From Amoebidium appalachense (taxonomy: Eukaryota > Ichthyosporea): a stretch of 64,000 nt of DNA. A program made the position numbers and the translations under genes. This document shows positions 33,445 to 64,000 of the stretch, one piece after another. The DNA is taken from the NCBI GenBank assembly GCA_963693365.1, contig CAVNZM010000001.1, positions 14,012,001 through 14,076,000 on the forward strand. Direction: 5' to 3'. The notes beneath the pieces are model-generated. The model was not told where the DNA came from. It searched no databases and was given only the letters and a program-made list of their open reading frames with translations. Numbering within the stretch: position 1 is the stretch's first letter; every line of letters starts with the position of its first letter.

Positions 33445-35403
33445 GCGTGTGTGCGCGCGCGCGCGCGTGTGTGTGTGTTTGTGTGTGTGTGTGTATGTGT
33501 GTGTGTGTGCGTGTGTGCGTGCGTGTGTGTGTGTGTATTTGTGTGCGTGTGCGTGTGCGTGTGCATGTACGTGTGTGTGCGTATGCGTGTGCGTGTGTGT
33601 GTTTTGTTGTGTGTGTGTGCCTCTGTATGTGGGTGTGTTTATGTGCGCATGTGTATGTGCTCGTGGACGGGAGAGGGGGCATAGGAATGAATAAGGAGAT
33701 GATGTAGGGTAAAAGAGGAAGTTTGAGGAGAGGGGGGGGGAGGGGGGGGGGGGGGGGGGAAGAAGAGAGAGGTGGGAGGGGGGAGGGGGGGGGGGGGGAG
33801 GAGAAAGTGCAACTTGAAGGAACAGGGTGGAGAAGTGGGGTTCAGCTCACTTACATGTTTGGTCTTTGGGCCAAGAAGCAGTCGATGAAGACTTTTATTC
33901 ACTCTATTATTTTCTGAGTTAGTAAGCGTTGTTGTTGACCCGCAATCCATGCAAATATACACAGAGAAAGCAAACGAATAACTCAGGCCACTGATGAGAG
34001 CTTCAACTGATATCGTATGGGCGAGCCCGCCAAAACGGAACGATTATGTAACAGCTGGTCCGGGGGGTGACTTGAAATTATGTAACAGGGCCTGTCCGAA
34101 AACACCTGCTGGCGCGAAGTCATCGGAGTCAGGTCTTTCCTGCTCCATGTTATCTGTAACATTACCTGGACCTGCTGTGCTTTTCCAGGTAATAAAAAGA
34201 AAAAATAATAAGCCTTAAGTGGATGATTTCAAAAAATAAAACCAGCTAATACAACAGTTAAGCGAGGAATCAGTTTGGCTTGTCTTGGTGATTTTTCATG
34301 TCGCCTATCATTGAGATTTCGGTCAACAAATCATTATTTCATTGTAGAACCCCCTTGGTTCGAAGGCCAGAATTTCGGCAGACAGAAGTGACCCTAATTT
34401 ATTACTACTTCTTGCATATGGCTTATGTTTCTTGTTTTCAATAATCTAAGGGTTGCTGCTTGCAGAACGATGCAGATAATACGCTATAGTTTCTTCATGC
34501 CGTTTGTCTAACACACAAACAGACACTCGCCGCTTAAGAGTAAACATCCAAGCCGTTTGCTTTCTGGGTGGGCAACCTTGATGTGCACACCAGTGATCCG
34601 AAGTAACACCAGACAACTTCCAACAGTAATTCTTTTTGGTAAGCTTACAAATTCCCATTTACCTTCCCCCCTTGCGCCCTTTTTTTTGAACTCGCATTAC
34701 TCTTGTGCAGCACAAGCATGCTTCATGCCGTTTCTTCTCATGTTCTTTGTGCCCGTTCTTGCTTGACCAGCGCTCTACTGGTTGCTTCACTTGGTAGTCT
34801 TTCCCATAACTCCCTGATATAATTCTTACATCTCCTGCTCCTGCGTCTTATTCTGTTCATCTTCTGAACATCTTCTCTCCCCCCCCCCCCCCACCCCCCC
34901 CCCTCTCCCGTCCCTCCCTCCCTCCCTCCCTCCCTCCCTCCCTCTCCCCTCCCCCCCCCCCCCCCCCTTCCTCTCTTTCTCTCTCTATCTTAAAGTTTCT
35001 CGCTGTCTCTCGTCTCTCCCTCCCCCCTCCTCCCCCCCCTCTCTTTCTTCCCCTATATTTTTCTAGTTTCTGCTTACTGCTGCAACTTTAACCCCCGGCC
35101 TTTCCCACTGCCCTTGCCTGCATAAGCAACCCTGCTCGTCTCTGATCAAGACGGGTGGCCTACCCATGTTCAAGTGAAACAGTATCTGAGTTGGGTTGTT
35201 GGGTTTCGTCAACGAGGTGAATAGGTCGAAACTCGGGTACTGTGGCTGACGTGGGCCCCCCCTGAGGCTGGGCTCTGCTTGTTATGCATAATCTTTATGT
35301 ATGGCTTGCATTCTGCATCGTGTTATCCGTTTGTTCTTGTGTACTTCGTACTTTATGACACATTCAAACCCCCTCCCCCCCCCCTTTCTTCCTACCTCCC
35401 CTT

Positions 35404-35440
<37 letters not shown>

Positions 35441-36199
35441 CCCCCCTCCCCCTGGTTCTCTTTCCTGCCCCCGCTCCCTCTCTTGGCCATTCTTCTTTCT
35501 TCCCAACCCCCCCCCCCCACCCCCCCTCCCCCCGGACTTTCCCCTGATCTCCCCCTCTTCCCTCTCTCTCTTTTGGCTGTTCCTGTGTTTGGCCTTGTAG
35601 ACAGGGTTGTTTTAGCCTGGGCCAGGCGCCCCCCTCCCACCCCCCAACCCCCTCCCCCTACCTCTCTCCTCCCCACCTCTTCCGCCCAGAATTACATATC
35701 CCCCCTCCCTCGTACCACACCTACTCCACCCCACCCCCATCCCCCACAAAAAAGAAATAAATTAGTCAACCACCCCTGTTTCGCCTTTCTCTCTCCTCGA
35801 CGGTAAAGCTTTACTTATCAGCTCTGTCTCTCTGTCTCTCTGCTTTACTCTTTTATGTTTTGAGGTTGCTCATAATATCATATCTAAAGTGTGTCTGCGC
35901 TTATCTGGTCACAAGCAAGCAATGGATACGAGCAGTGTGGGTCGTTTTGTCCTAATTTGAAGCGTACATGCTTTCCACTGCGCTGCGAGGAGTTTGTTCC
36001 TCTCTGTGTGGACCTGGATGGTATTGGGGCGCCCTCCACCCTTCTTTCCACCCACTACGCCTTTTTGCCTCTGTTTCTCGTTCGTGTTTCTGTCAATGTT
36101 GCTATGCTACCTTTTGAACAGAACGGTTGCTAACCGACACACCTTACTGTCTGTGCAGGTGTACACGCAACCATATCACATCATCGTTAAAGAAACACG
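33017..36199. other. Intergenic region between divergent WBP4-like gene and ENY2
   Basis: It holds (TG)n with CG interruptions at 33393-33640, G tracts at 33735-33805, ordinary DNA at 33.8-34.9 kb with no convincing ORF, C/T-rich tracts at 34.9-35.06 kb, a repeat copy at 35056-35372 and C-rich DNA to 35.75 kb. The last 400 bases before ENY2 contain a possible 5' UTR intron acceptor (CTGTGCAG at about 36160). Confidence 0.6.
35056..35372 (+). repeat. Interspersed repeat, copy C (full length, poly-C end)
   Basis: It starts at TTTTTCTAGTTTCTGC, is nearly identical to copies A and B, and ends ACACATTCAAAC followed by C-rich tract. It has a short GTTGGGTTTC duplication relative to the others. Confidence 0.85.
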
Positions 36200-36502
36200 A
36201 TGGATCCAGTACGTGAAGCCGCCATCCGCACCAAGATACTCGAGCAGCTCACGCAGAGCGGACAGAAGGACAAGTTAAAGGAGCACCTTAGGTCACGCCT
36301 GGCTGAGTGCGGGTGGAGGGATGACGTCACCAACAAGTGCAGAGACCTATATTTGGACAAGGTTAAAGAAAAGGGTAGCGTGGACAAGGTGAGCATGGAG
36401 GATGTGGTGGGCAATTTGACCAAATATGGAAGGTCACGGATTCCAGACGACGTCAAGAGGGCGCTGCTTGACGAGATCAAGGAGACGCTTGCGAAAATGT
36501 AG
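36200..36502 (+). CDS. ENY2: ENY2/Sus1 transcription and mRNA-export factor
   Basis: ENY2 is a small helical subunit of the SAGA deubiquitinase module and of TREX-2, linking transcription to mRNA export in the nucleus. The single-exon frame from ATG 36200 to TAG 36502 encodes 100 residues, the usual family length. Family features are visible in order: the helix REAAIRTKILEQLTQSG, DKLKEHLRSRLAECGWRDDV (the best conserved stretch), an acidic/basic helix KVKEKGSVDKVSMEDVV, and the end GRSRIPDDVKRALLDEIKE. The start is supported by alignment to the family and by the absence of an upstream in-frame ATG close by. It is the only clearly intact intron-less coding region here. A GTGCAG acceptor about 40 bases upstream suggests an intron in the 5' UTR. 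Confidence 0.95.
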   Translation: MDPVREAAIRTKILEQLTQSGQKDKLKEHLRSRLAECGWRDDVTNKCRDLYLDKVKEKGSVDKVSMEDVVGNLTKYGRSRIPDDVKRALLDEIKETLAKM

Positions 36503-37448
36503 GAGAAAGTATACGCTTTAGTGAATCCCATTGTCTTATGTGCACTTCATTTTATTGATATTCTTTGTTGTTGCGCGGAGAGGTTTTTTATTTGTGGGCC
36601 CCCCGGGGGGGGGAGGAAGGCGGGGACGGGATGGAGTTTATCTGTGTGTGTTTTTGGAGAGGGGGGAGGGGGTGGGTGGGTGGGTTCGTGGGGGGGGGGG
36701 GGGGGGTTTCTCATTGATGGGGTTTTGAAATCCCATGCTCGTAGGCTTCGGATATGAAAGGTAAGAAAGAGATATAATACACTCAGGATTAGGTGACCGA
36801 CTCAAGCCGATTAGTGCAACCAGCCGAGTCTCTTACTATGCTGATAGCCTGTACATGCACACCACACTTGGACACAAGCACAGAACACGCAGCAGGTGTG
36901 CACCATCATACAACACCTCTCGTGCATACACTGCAAGATGTCAGTACAATTTTAGCGCTTGGCTAAGACAAGCTACCGCTTACTGTTATTGGCTTATCAC
37001 GTGCATCTGGCAAGAAAGCTTAAGGTCGACATGAAAAAATGAGAGAAATGTTCCTGAAAGGTTGAACCAAACAGATCTTAGCAGATGACAGAAGAGCTCC
37101 ATACTCAAAAATGATTGCCGAATCCCCTCCCTGCCCCCCCCTCCCTCCCCCCTTCCCCCCCTCCCCCCCCCCCCCCCCCACAAAAAAAAAAACACCACCA
37201 CCACCACTACCACTACCACCACCCCACCCATCCACTTAACCGCCCCCTGCCACCACCGCCGCGACCCACTCACCTAATAAGCACACCATCACACACGCGC
37301 GCGCGTGCGCGCTGGGAGCTCAAACAAACTTGAGGGAAGGAGTGTTCAGGCCAACAGCATTGCTGGCTAAAGTTTATGCAAATATGCCAATGACCCCGTA
37401 AGACCCACCCGACCCACCCACCTCAATGAGCGCGCACGCACACATACG

Positions 37449-37494
<46 letters not shown>

Positions 37495-37944
37495 AACACA
37501 CAGAGAGACCCACACGTGTACACACATACACCGTGACACACACACACACACGTGCACACACACAGACACACAACTGAGCTCAAAACACGTGTGGGAACAA
37601 GTGTTCATTTAAGATCATTCAGGCAAATTTCTTCTCGGCGGGCTAAGACTCGAGCGAGCTAATTTGTGTTCACTTTTGTGATTACGCGGTCGATTTTACG
37701 CAAAATGTGTTTTGGCGCGAAACCACGGCACAGCTTGAAAGGAGTCAAACACGCGTGACGCGTCCATCAAACAGTCAACTGACTACATTTCTAGACAGCG
37801 CCTTGTAGACCTCTGTATATGTACGTACGAGGGCTCTTGGTTATAGGAGCAAAGAGCCACCACTTACAGTCCTCACGTCAACACCGGGTAGCTCACATGG
37901 CTAGTTAGCGAAAGAGAGAAAATGTAAAGCATTGGGGTCCTCAG
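36503..37944. other. Intergenic region between ENY2 and the kinase gene
   Basis: G tracts at 36600-36705, a C tract with A10 at 37125-37191, and (CA)n with interruptions at 37437-37570. No supported gene; a 5' exon of the kinase gene is expected somewhere here. Confidence 0.5.
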
Positions 37945-39650
37945 GAGTGTGAAGCTTACGAATACAACACTCACTGCTCAAGGAAGCGGGAGCAAGATTT
38001 ATCGTTGCAATTTGCTGGATTCTGAAGGCCGACCTCGTGATAGTGTTATCAAGCGCATGCATGCAGATCACATTCGCATATTTACCCAGTCTGACAGGCT
38101 CTTGAACGATCTGAGTCGAGTATTTTGTGATTCAAAAAATTGCAGAACATGCCAACATCCTTCACCCCGTGGAGCTGGTCTACTGTGAAGATCCCGAGCC
38201 AGGCTTGTTGAAAGTTGTATGCATTGATTTTTCGGCCTTTTATGTGCATTATTCATCCTGTAGACAATGCTGCAGTCGTTGTTGTAAAGGTTTAGCCTGT
38301 GCTGGCAAAACATTTTAAATCTTGAAACGCTTGGGCTCTTCTGGTTTCGGAACTTGTGAATTAAACCAGCAAGGCTACTGAGTGTTAAGGTAGAACTGCA
38401 GGAATGTTGCTGCTTCTTTTATTCCGTGCTGCCAGCACACACACTGTTTTCGACTTTTGTGTGCATCTGAATGCATGACGGCACAGCGGTTTGTGCCAGA
38501 AACTCAAGTTTGTGATAGAGTGTTTGTGTTTGACTAGTTCCACAAGGTTTAAATGCCCGTCGATTATGAATAGTGAATTTTATCTTTTCTTAAAGGCCTT
38601 TCGCTCGGATGATACCATAATTCTCTTGTTTATGTCTGATCTCCCATAGCCCCTTTTATTTATGTCATATTTGGTATATACCTCTCTGCTTATCTTTCTT
38701 GGTTCGCACCACTTCTCTCTGCGGCCTGCTTGGCTGCACCTTTCAGGGGCTAGTGAGCCCCTTCTTTGCAGGTGTTAATGTGAACGTCTACCTAAAGGCC
38801 TATTACCAGCACCTGCTGAGCGAGGGCAGGGACCCCGCCGCGTGCAGCCACGAGACCGAGAAACTGCTCTGGACCATCTTCCAGCAGGCGGCTGCAGCGC
38901 TCGTGCACATGCACTCGTGCAACATGGTCCACATGGACTGCGGACTCCGCAACTTCCTCGTAGCCGACACAAACGGGCCGGGCACCCCACTCGTCAAACT
39001 CATCGACTTTGGGTTGGCACACGTGGCGGGTAGCAATGGCGAGTGCGAAATGCAGTGCGGACCGGGAAGAGTGCATTTGATGAGTTCAGAAGAAGCTACG
39101 TCGTGTATATATCCCAGGAAAACAGAGGTTAACGGTCGGAAGTGTGACGCCTGGCGCTTCGCCTTGGGTCTCTATCAAACCATCTACCAGCATGCCACCC
39201 AATATACCGATAGTTCGGGCACAACACAGCTCTTTCCTCCTTCCGGCCATACGATTTGCGAACAGAAGGATTACAGGGGTTGCTACCCGGAGTATCCAGA
39301 CGGGAAAGTGACCATGACGAAAATCACATCGCAGTGCCCCAATTTGCAGCCACACGTGAAAATGCTGCTGGCGGGCCTCTTCGAGATCGACCCAGCCAAG
39401 CGCTTCACCATGAGCCAGGTGTTAGCCAACGTCACCTCCATTTTAGCATCCTTCAGCCCATCCACACACAACCTGCTTGGTGAAACACACGTAGCATTGC
39501 CACCTTCTGGACCGGCAAGGAGTGATGACGGGAAATCGCTCAGGTGCTTCCCCCCCCCCCCCCCCACACACACATACACACATACACATACACACACATA
39601 CACACAACCTACACGCACCCACACGCACACACACCCATGCACGCACGCAC

Positions 39651-39716
<66 letters not shown>

Positions 39717-39824
39717 TACCCACACACACACACCGTGCACACACAACACACGCACATACACACACCCTCTACGCACCCACACGCACGCACACAAATATGC
39801 ACAGACACACACACACACACATAA

Positions 39825-39881
<57 letters not shown>

Positions 39882-40201
39882 ATGCACACACGCACACACA
39901 CACACACATGCACATACAACACACGCACAACACACAGAACACACTGGCTTATTTATTTTCCTTTTTCTAGGAACATTGCCCCTCCGGCCTTTCAAGACCA
40001 TGATGAAATAGACCTAACAGCACGTGCACACACAGAGAGGCCGCCAGTGAAAGCGGGGCAGAGCCGGCCGGCAGCGCGAAGGGGCACAAGCGCAGACACA
40101 GCAGTGACCATGGTGGCAGAAACGTGCGCAGTCGCTGTGATGGTCGGGAAAGTTCTGACCAACCTCTGCTTCTTGTCAACTGCAAGCCCCCGGCCGCAAG
40201 G
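37945..40201 (+). CDS. Atypical protein kinase (both ends incomplete, one frameshift)
   Basis: Exon 1 (37945-38216) holds a degenerate Gly-rich loop, LTAQGSGSKIYRC, the likely ATP-binding lysine in VIKRM, and after a one-base shift the segment VIQKIAEHANILHPVEL. Removing one T of TTTT at 38120-38123 joins the frames. Exon 2 (38747-39543) continues with the hinge, then a catalytic loop VHMDCGLRNFLVAD (Asp and Asn present, Arg of HRD replaced by Met), the Mg motif LIDFGLAH, CDAWRFALGLYQ for subdomain IX, and FEIDPAKRFTMSQVL for XI. Exon 3 begins at 39971 in phase and reads NIAPPAFQDHDEIDLTARA; its end is uncertain. The APE motif is not recognisable. The loop order (D-x-x-x-R-N) resembles tyrosine-kinase-like loops, but the family is unclear. 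The ATG lies in an unseen upstream exon, since exon 1 starts after a TCAG acceptor. Confidence 0.75.
39545..39910. repeat. C tract and (AC)n arrays in the kinase gene intron
   Basis: Directly after the exon 2 donor at 39544 come C18, then imperfect (AC)n to about 39910, with pure blocks at 39652-39709 and 39825-39880. Confidence 0.95.
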
Positions 40202-40965
40202 GTGTGTGACCTGCTGTTTTGTTTTCTGTAAATGTTCTCGGTTTTCTATATGCAGTGGGAATTTGGGGAGGGGAGGGGAGGGGGGGGGGGGGGGGGGGGA
40301 GGAGCGAAAGGGGGAGAGGGGGGAGGGGGGGGGGGGGAAGATCGAGGGGGGGGGGGGAGGGGGGGGGGGAGGGTTGAGAAAGCAGATGTTGCACGGCAAA
40401 GAGAGAGGGGTTGGAGGATTGTTGCAAGTTGGAAATATTGCATAGAGGAGCTTCTAGTATGGCACATTGATGCATGATGGTGTACTGACCTAACTGGGCT
40501 GCCTGTTTGTGTCTAGACCTCGCCACATAAATGCATGATGTTGTCTTTTTGAGGGTGTATGTGGTTGGGTGCAGATGTATTTAGCCTGTGTGGGTGGTTC
40601 GTTTGCAATTGTATGTCGGCAGATGATCCTCTAATACTCTCTCTGCTACTCTGTACACTTATTCTCTCTCTTTCTCTTTTCTCCCTCCCCCCCCCCCCCC
40701 CCCCCCCCTCCCCCTCCACCCTCCGCCCTCTCCCCCTCATTCTCTCCCATACTTCCTCACTCCCTCCCTCCTTCCAGTCCTTCCTCCCTTCCCTTCCCCC
40801 TCTCTCTGTGTATGTGTGTGCGTGTGCTGCGCGGGCATGTGTGTTTACCGTGTGTGTAGCAAACTTCTGATCCATACATGTTTTTGTGTGTGCAAATGTT
40901 AGCTAGGGGCAGCCACCCAGCCCTTGCCCAGAGTGGTGCATGTGCTGATTGACTTGGTGTGTGCA
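40202..40965. other. G-tract and T/C-rich spacer
   Basis: G tracts interrupted by A at 40256-40375, and a C/T-rich stretch at 40630-40810. It may be an intron of the kinase gene or intergenic. Confidence 0.5.
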
Positions 40966-41374
40966 GGTGGACGACTGTGTGTGCTGGTGTGCCATTGTGG
41001 GGTCCAAGCTGGGTGTGACCGTGACCCCCCTCAGCCATGGCTGTGTGCGCCTGTGTGCTGCCGGCATGGCCCCTGCAGCAGCGCCTTGGTCTGCCCATGA
41101 GCTGCAGGCAGCAGTCGTGAGGGCGCTGGGGGGGCAGGGACCCGTGGCGGGTGGTGGCACAGCTGTATGGACGGGCCAACGGCAAGGCCTCGTGGGGGCA
41201 CGATGGGGCTTCAGGGCGCATGGTGGCTGAGGTTGTGCTGTGTGGTGGCGGGGGGCCGCTGCTGCCCGAGTTCTTCCACGGGCCCGACCTGCAGGCTGCC
41301 CTGGCCTGTGCCGAGGCCAGTGTGCCTCTTGGTGGCCCTCTCTCCACTCCTGGCATCCCCTACCTCCTGGACAT
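40966..41374 (+). CDS. Coding exon of unrecognised gene (one frameshift)
   Basis: A GTGTGCAG acceptor precedes 40966 and a GTACGC donor follows 41374. The first frame reads VDDCVCWCAIVGSKLGVTV and WSAHELQAAVVRALGG. The sequence then continues in a second frame as DPWRVVAQLYGRANGKASWG, MVAEVVLCGGG and LPEFFHGPDLQAALACAEAS. The switch falls at a G7 tract at 41128-41134; one G fewer would make it continuous. Composition is GC-rich and free of microsatellite, which supports coding. I do not recognise the family. It could be a further exon of the kinase gene just upstream on the same strand, or a separate gene. Confidence 0.45.
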
Positions 41375-41589
41375 CCGTACGCCCCCCCTTCCTCCCTCCC
41401 TGCCCCTAACTCTTTTCTCTCTCGAGCTCTCCCTTTGCGGGTTTGCTCTCCTCCCCCCTTTTCCCTAGTCATTTGTTATCTCCTTCTCAGTCTCTCTTCC
41501 TCTCCGTGGCTCTCGATGCTCTCTCTGTAGAAGTCTCCCTCCACCCCACCCCCCAAAAAACCCCCTCCGCTCGATCTTGCTCTCTCTTT

Positions 41590-41635
<46 letters not shown>

Positions 41636-41686
41636 GAGCTCTCCCTCATCCCCCCCCCCCCCCCCTCTTGCTCCTTTCTCTCTAGA

Positions 41687-41739
<53 letters not shown>

Positions 41740-41745
41740 GTATGT

Positions 41746-41781
<36 letters not shown>

Positions 41782-42778
41782 GAGGCCCCTTCCCCCTCTC
41801 TTCTTGCCCGGCTGGTGTATTTTTCAGCTCACGCTCCTTTAGTATTTTTCTTCCATACCTTTCGTATGTCGTGTACTATATATGCCAGCTGTAGAATGAT
41901 TTGGTACACAACACAAAGAGAAAAGGCTGTGCCATAGCCACTAGGGTGTTGCTTGAGTGAATGTTCCTTGCCAAGTTACTAAAGTATAGTGTTGGTGTCG
42001 TCTGCAAAAGAACTGCAGGAGCTGGGTATTTCTGGGGAGTCTTTTAGCAGTGGTTGGTACCGTTTAATTTAAGGCATTTTGGACACTGCTGTGAGTGCAT
42101 GCAGAGGATGAAATTTCGCCAGATTTTGCCTTGAAAAAAGGGCAAAAAAAGGACTATCAGAACGAATCAGTGCACGGTCAACGATAACCCCTTGTTTAAA
42201 CTTTGTTGTATATGGATTTAGCAAAGTTGTGAATTTCGGGATATCATCATGATATGTATGTAACCCCAGTTTCGACTGCACATCAAACCTGCTGTCACGG
42301 TGCACGTAATTAACCGCGTGATCATGATGATACTATGATATTTGAGCCTGCTATAACTGTTACCACTGATGTTGACACGGATGGCATAGACTCATTACGT
42401 GCATTGTCAAAGCCAGAGGCAACACATACAAAATTAAATTAAGTGAATATTAATCAAGCCTTACTGAACTTAACAAGGATAATCATTGCAAGCATAAGTA
42501 AAGTGCAGCTAATTTAAACTGGCTTCATTTTGTGTTCCATGGGGCTTACATAGGCGGTGGAGCACATACATGGCCAGCATCACACTACTATTTAAGGCCA
42601 CATGCTGTCTAAATAAGTGCACCATGTGTTACCACATGCCGAGTCACGGTGCTCATCTTCCATTTGCACTGCCTGTGTGCACGATGTGAGATTAATTTCA
42701 TATCATCGTACTGCTATCTAAACTGCTGAAGTTATATAACAAAATCAACTAATATCATTATATTGCATATGAAGCTAA
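41375..42778. other. Convergent 3' region
   Basis: (CT)n arrays at 41600-41634 and 41690-41735 and a C tract at 41748-41779, then 1 kb of unique DNA. A minus-strand frame at 42069-42305 shows no domain. A possible terminal plus-strand exon after TTTTTCAG at 41826 is unsupported. Confidence 0.5.
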
Positions 42779-62931
<20,153 letters not shown>

Positions 62932-63547
62932 GGTGCTGGTTTGTTTATAAGGGCAGACCCCTCATTAATTACACGATTGAGTTGTGTTTCCGGGCACAAT
63001 AACTTGTGCCATGCATGCCTCATTGAGGTTTTACCTATCATGTTATGAATAAATGGTTGGTTGGCTGGCACATGTTCGTGCTCTTATTTCTTATACTACA
63101 CTGGTATGAACAGCTTTCACCGGTTCTCAAAATATTCGGAGAAGGTCCCAGCGTCAGGCCACAAAACAGGCAATTTGGTAGCTGGTCTTACAGTTAGCAC
63201 ACGCGCTCATATCACTGTTATATATAGGTAAAAGAAGAATAAATCGAAAGGCTTCGCGAGCCCCTACAAGCTAGTCCGAGTTCCTCTCTAGAGGTCAGAG
63301 TGGAACATCTGGCGAAAAGCCTCTTGCATGGATCACGAACGTACACCACGGTGGCAGTTGTTCAAATACCACCATCATACTCGCCAAAGCTCTTTCCCAA
63401 CTGCATTACTCTAACCTAATACGCTCGCGAACCTTGTATAGTATTCTAAACTACCAAGCGGTTTTCAATCTCCGAGCAAAACACTGAAAAATCTTGTCAT
63501 GTGCAGTTCAGAGTCGGGCCTGTTCTTGGGCACCGACGCACCGTGCT
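62932..63547. other. Upstream region of the Ras-association/ankyrin gene
   Basis: Unique DNA of 600 bases between the ATG at 62931 and the stop codon of the next gene on the same strand. There is a TATATATA string at about 63219-63226 and a TTGGTTGGTTGG-like stretch near 63055. No ORF is supported. Confidence 0.5.
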
Positions 63548-64000
63548 TCAGCGCAGCATAACTTGAGCAAGGAGGCTCAGTTGGTCAAAAGCCAGAATTT
63601 TACTTCGCTCTACGTAAGCCGGGCTATATGCACCACCATAACCATAATCAGGCTGAGTATCATATTGTAACAGAAGCAGTTTCGGAAATTTTAGTTTGTA
63701 GTGGAAGACACAAAGGTACTCAAGTTGTAACATTTTCCAGCCAATTCGTTATATTCTCACGAAGAAAAAAGACGAAAAAAAATTACCCGCCTCCAAGGTT
63801 GATGCGTTGGTAGCCAACCCACTAGCGCCATTTTAATAGCCGCATTGATTGGACAGTCTTTCACCTTCGTGTTTGCTGCTTTTTCAGGTGAACAGAGAAC
63901 GGTGCCTTCCATTTTCTCGGCACGTGCCAAATCCTTCAAAAATAAAAAAGCCGTTTGGCACGTAAATAGACACGCATGGGGGCCACACCTCAATAAGAAA
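63548..64000 (-). CDS. 3' end of an unrecognised gene (partial, right edge)
   Basis: Two candidate exons fit in phase 0: 63933-63787, after a TTTTTGAAG acceptor, reading DLARAEKMEGTVLCSPEKAA and INAAIKMALVGWLPTHQPWR, and ending at CGG|GTAATT; and 63652-63548, after ACTCAG, reading PDYGYGGAYSPAYVERSKIL and QLSLLAQVMLR with stop TGA at 63548. No family is recognised. The gene would continue beyond the right edge, in tandem with the Ras-association/ankyrin gene. The exon pairing rests only on frame and splice signals. Confidence 0.4.

Noticed and set aside
38118-38143. 26-base mini-intron (GTATTT...TTGCAG) in the kinase exon
   Set aside because: Removing it puts the downstream kinase sequence in the wrong frame; dropping one T restores a continuous kinase-like reading.
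42069-42305. Minus-strand 78-codon frame downstream of the ankyrin gene
   Set aside because: No domain, no promoter and no splice context; chance ORF in unique DNA is sufficient.

Overview
The window is nuclear DNA of a eukaryote, probably a free-living unicellular one. Genes are split into many short exons with GT-AG introns, and there is no bacterial operon layout. Homologs of WBP4 and ENY2 (splicing and transcription factors) sit beside a hydroxyethylthiazole kinase, a thiamine-salvage enzyme that animals lack and that plants, fungi and many protists have. I cannot name the species. The strongest feature of the DNA is the amount of simple sequence: long G/C homopolymers, T/A homopolymers joined to them, and (AC)n, (CT)n and (GA)n arrays fill most introns and intergenic DNA. 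Long apparent reading frames in such DNA (poly-Pro, Cys-Val, Thr-His, Arg-Glu) are artefacts.

Layout. 1-5448 (-): secreted multidomain protein with a TIMP/NTR-like N-terminus, open at the left edge. 8357-17065 (+): hydroxyethylthiazole kinase (ThiM-like), seven exons, first coding exon not found. 17066-21272: simple repeats, no convincing gene. 21273-22753 (-): F-box/leucine-rich-repeat gene broken by frameshifts. About 23900-24550: promoter-like CCAAT/TATA cluster before a small ORF of unknown nature. 25718-32057 (-): WBP4-like splicing factor; its 5' exon may lie near 33016. 36200-36502 (+): intron-less ENY2/Sus1. 37945-40201 (+): atypical protein kinase. 40966-41374 (+): unidentified coding exon. 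42779-62931 (-): one 24-exon gene, about 1165 residues, joining an N-terminal Ras-association domain to Ser/Pro-rich linkers and two blocks of ankyrin repeats. 63548-64000 (-): the 3' end of another gene that leaves the window.

Exon models were built by hand, by matching reading frames, splice dinucleotides and intron phase. All 23 junctions of the Ras-association/ankyrin gene and all six between the seven located WBP4 exons are phase-consistent, which is strong internal support. At least three coding exons (kinase, exon at 40966, exon 9 of the ankyrin gene) need exactly one base removed, each time in or beside a short homopolymer. Homopolymer errors in the assembly are the simplest explanation.

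The genes do not form a pathway. Three are nuclear gene-expression factors or candidates (WBP4, ENY2, possibly the F-box protein), one is metabolic (ThiM), one secreted, and two look like signalling proteins (kinase, Ras-association/ankyrin). The most novel items are the Ras-association/ankyrin protein, the TIMP-like Cys-X-Cys secreted protein, an interspersed repeat ending in poly(C), and the fixed order of compound C(n)A(n) homopolymers.
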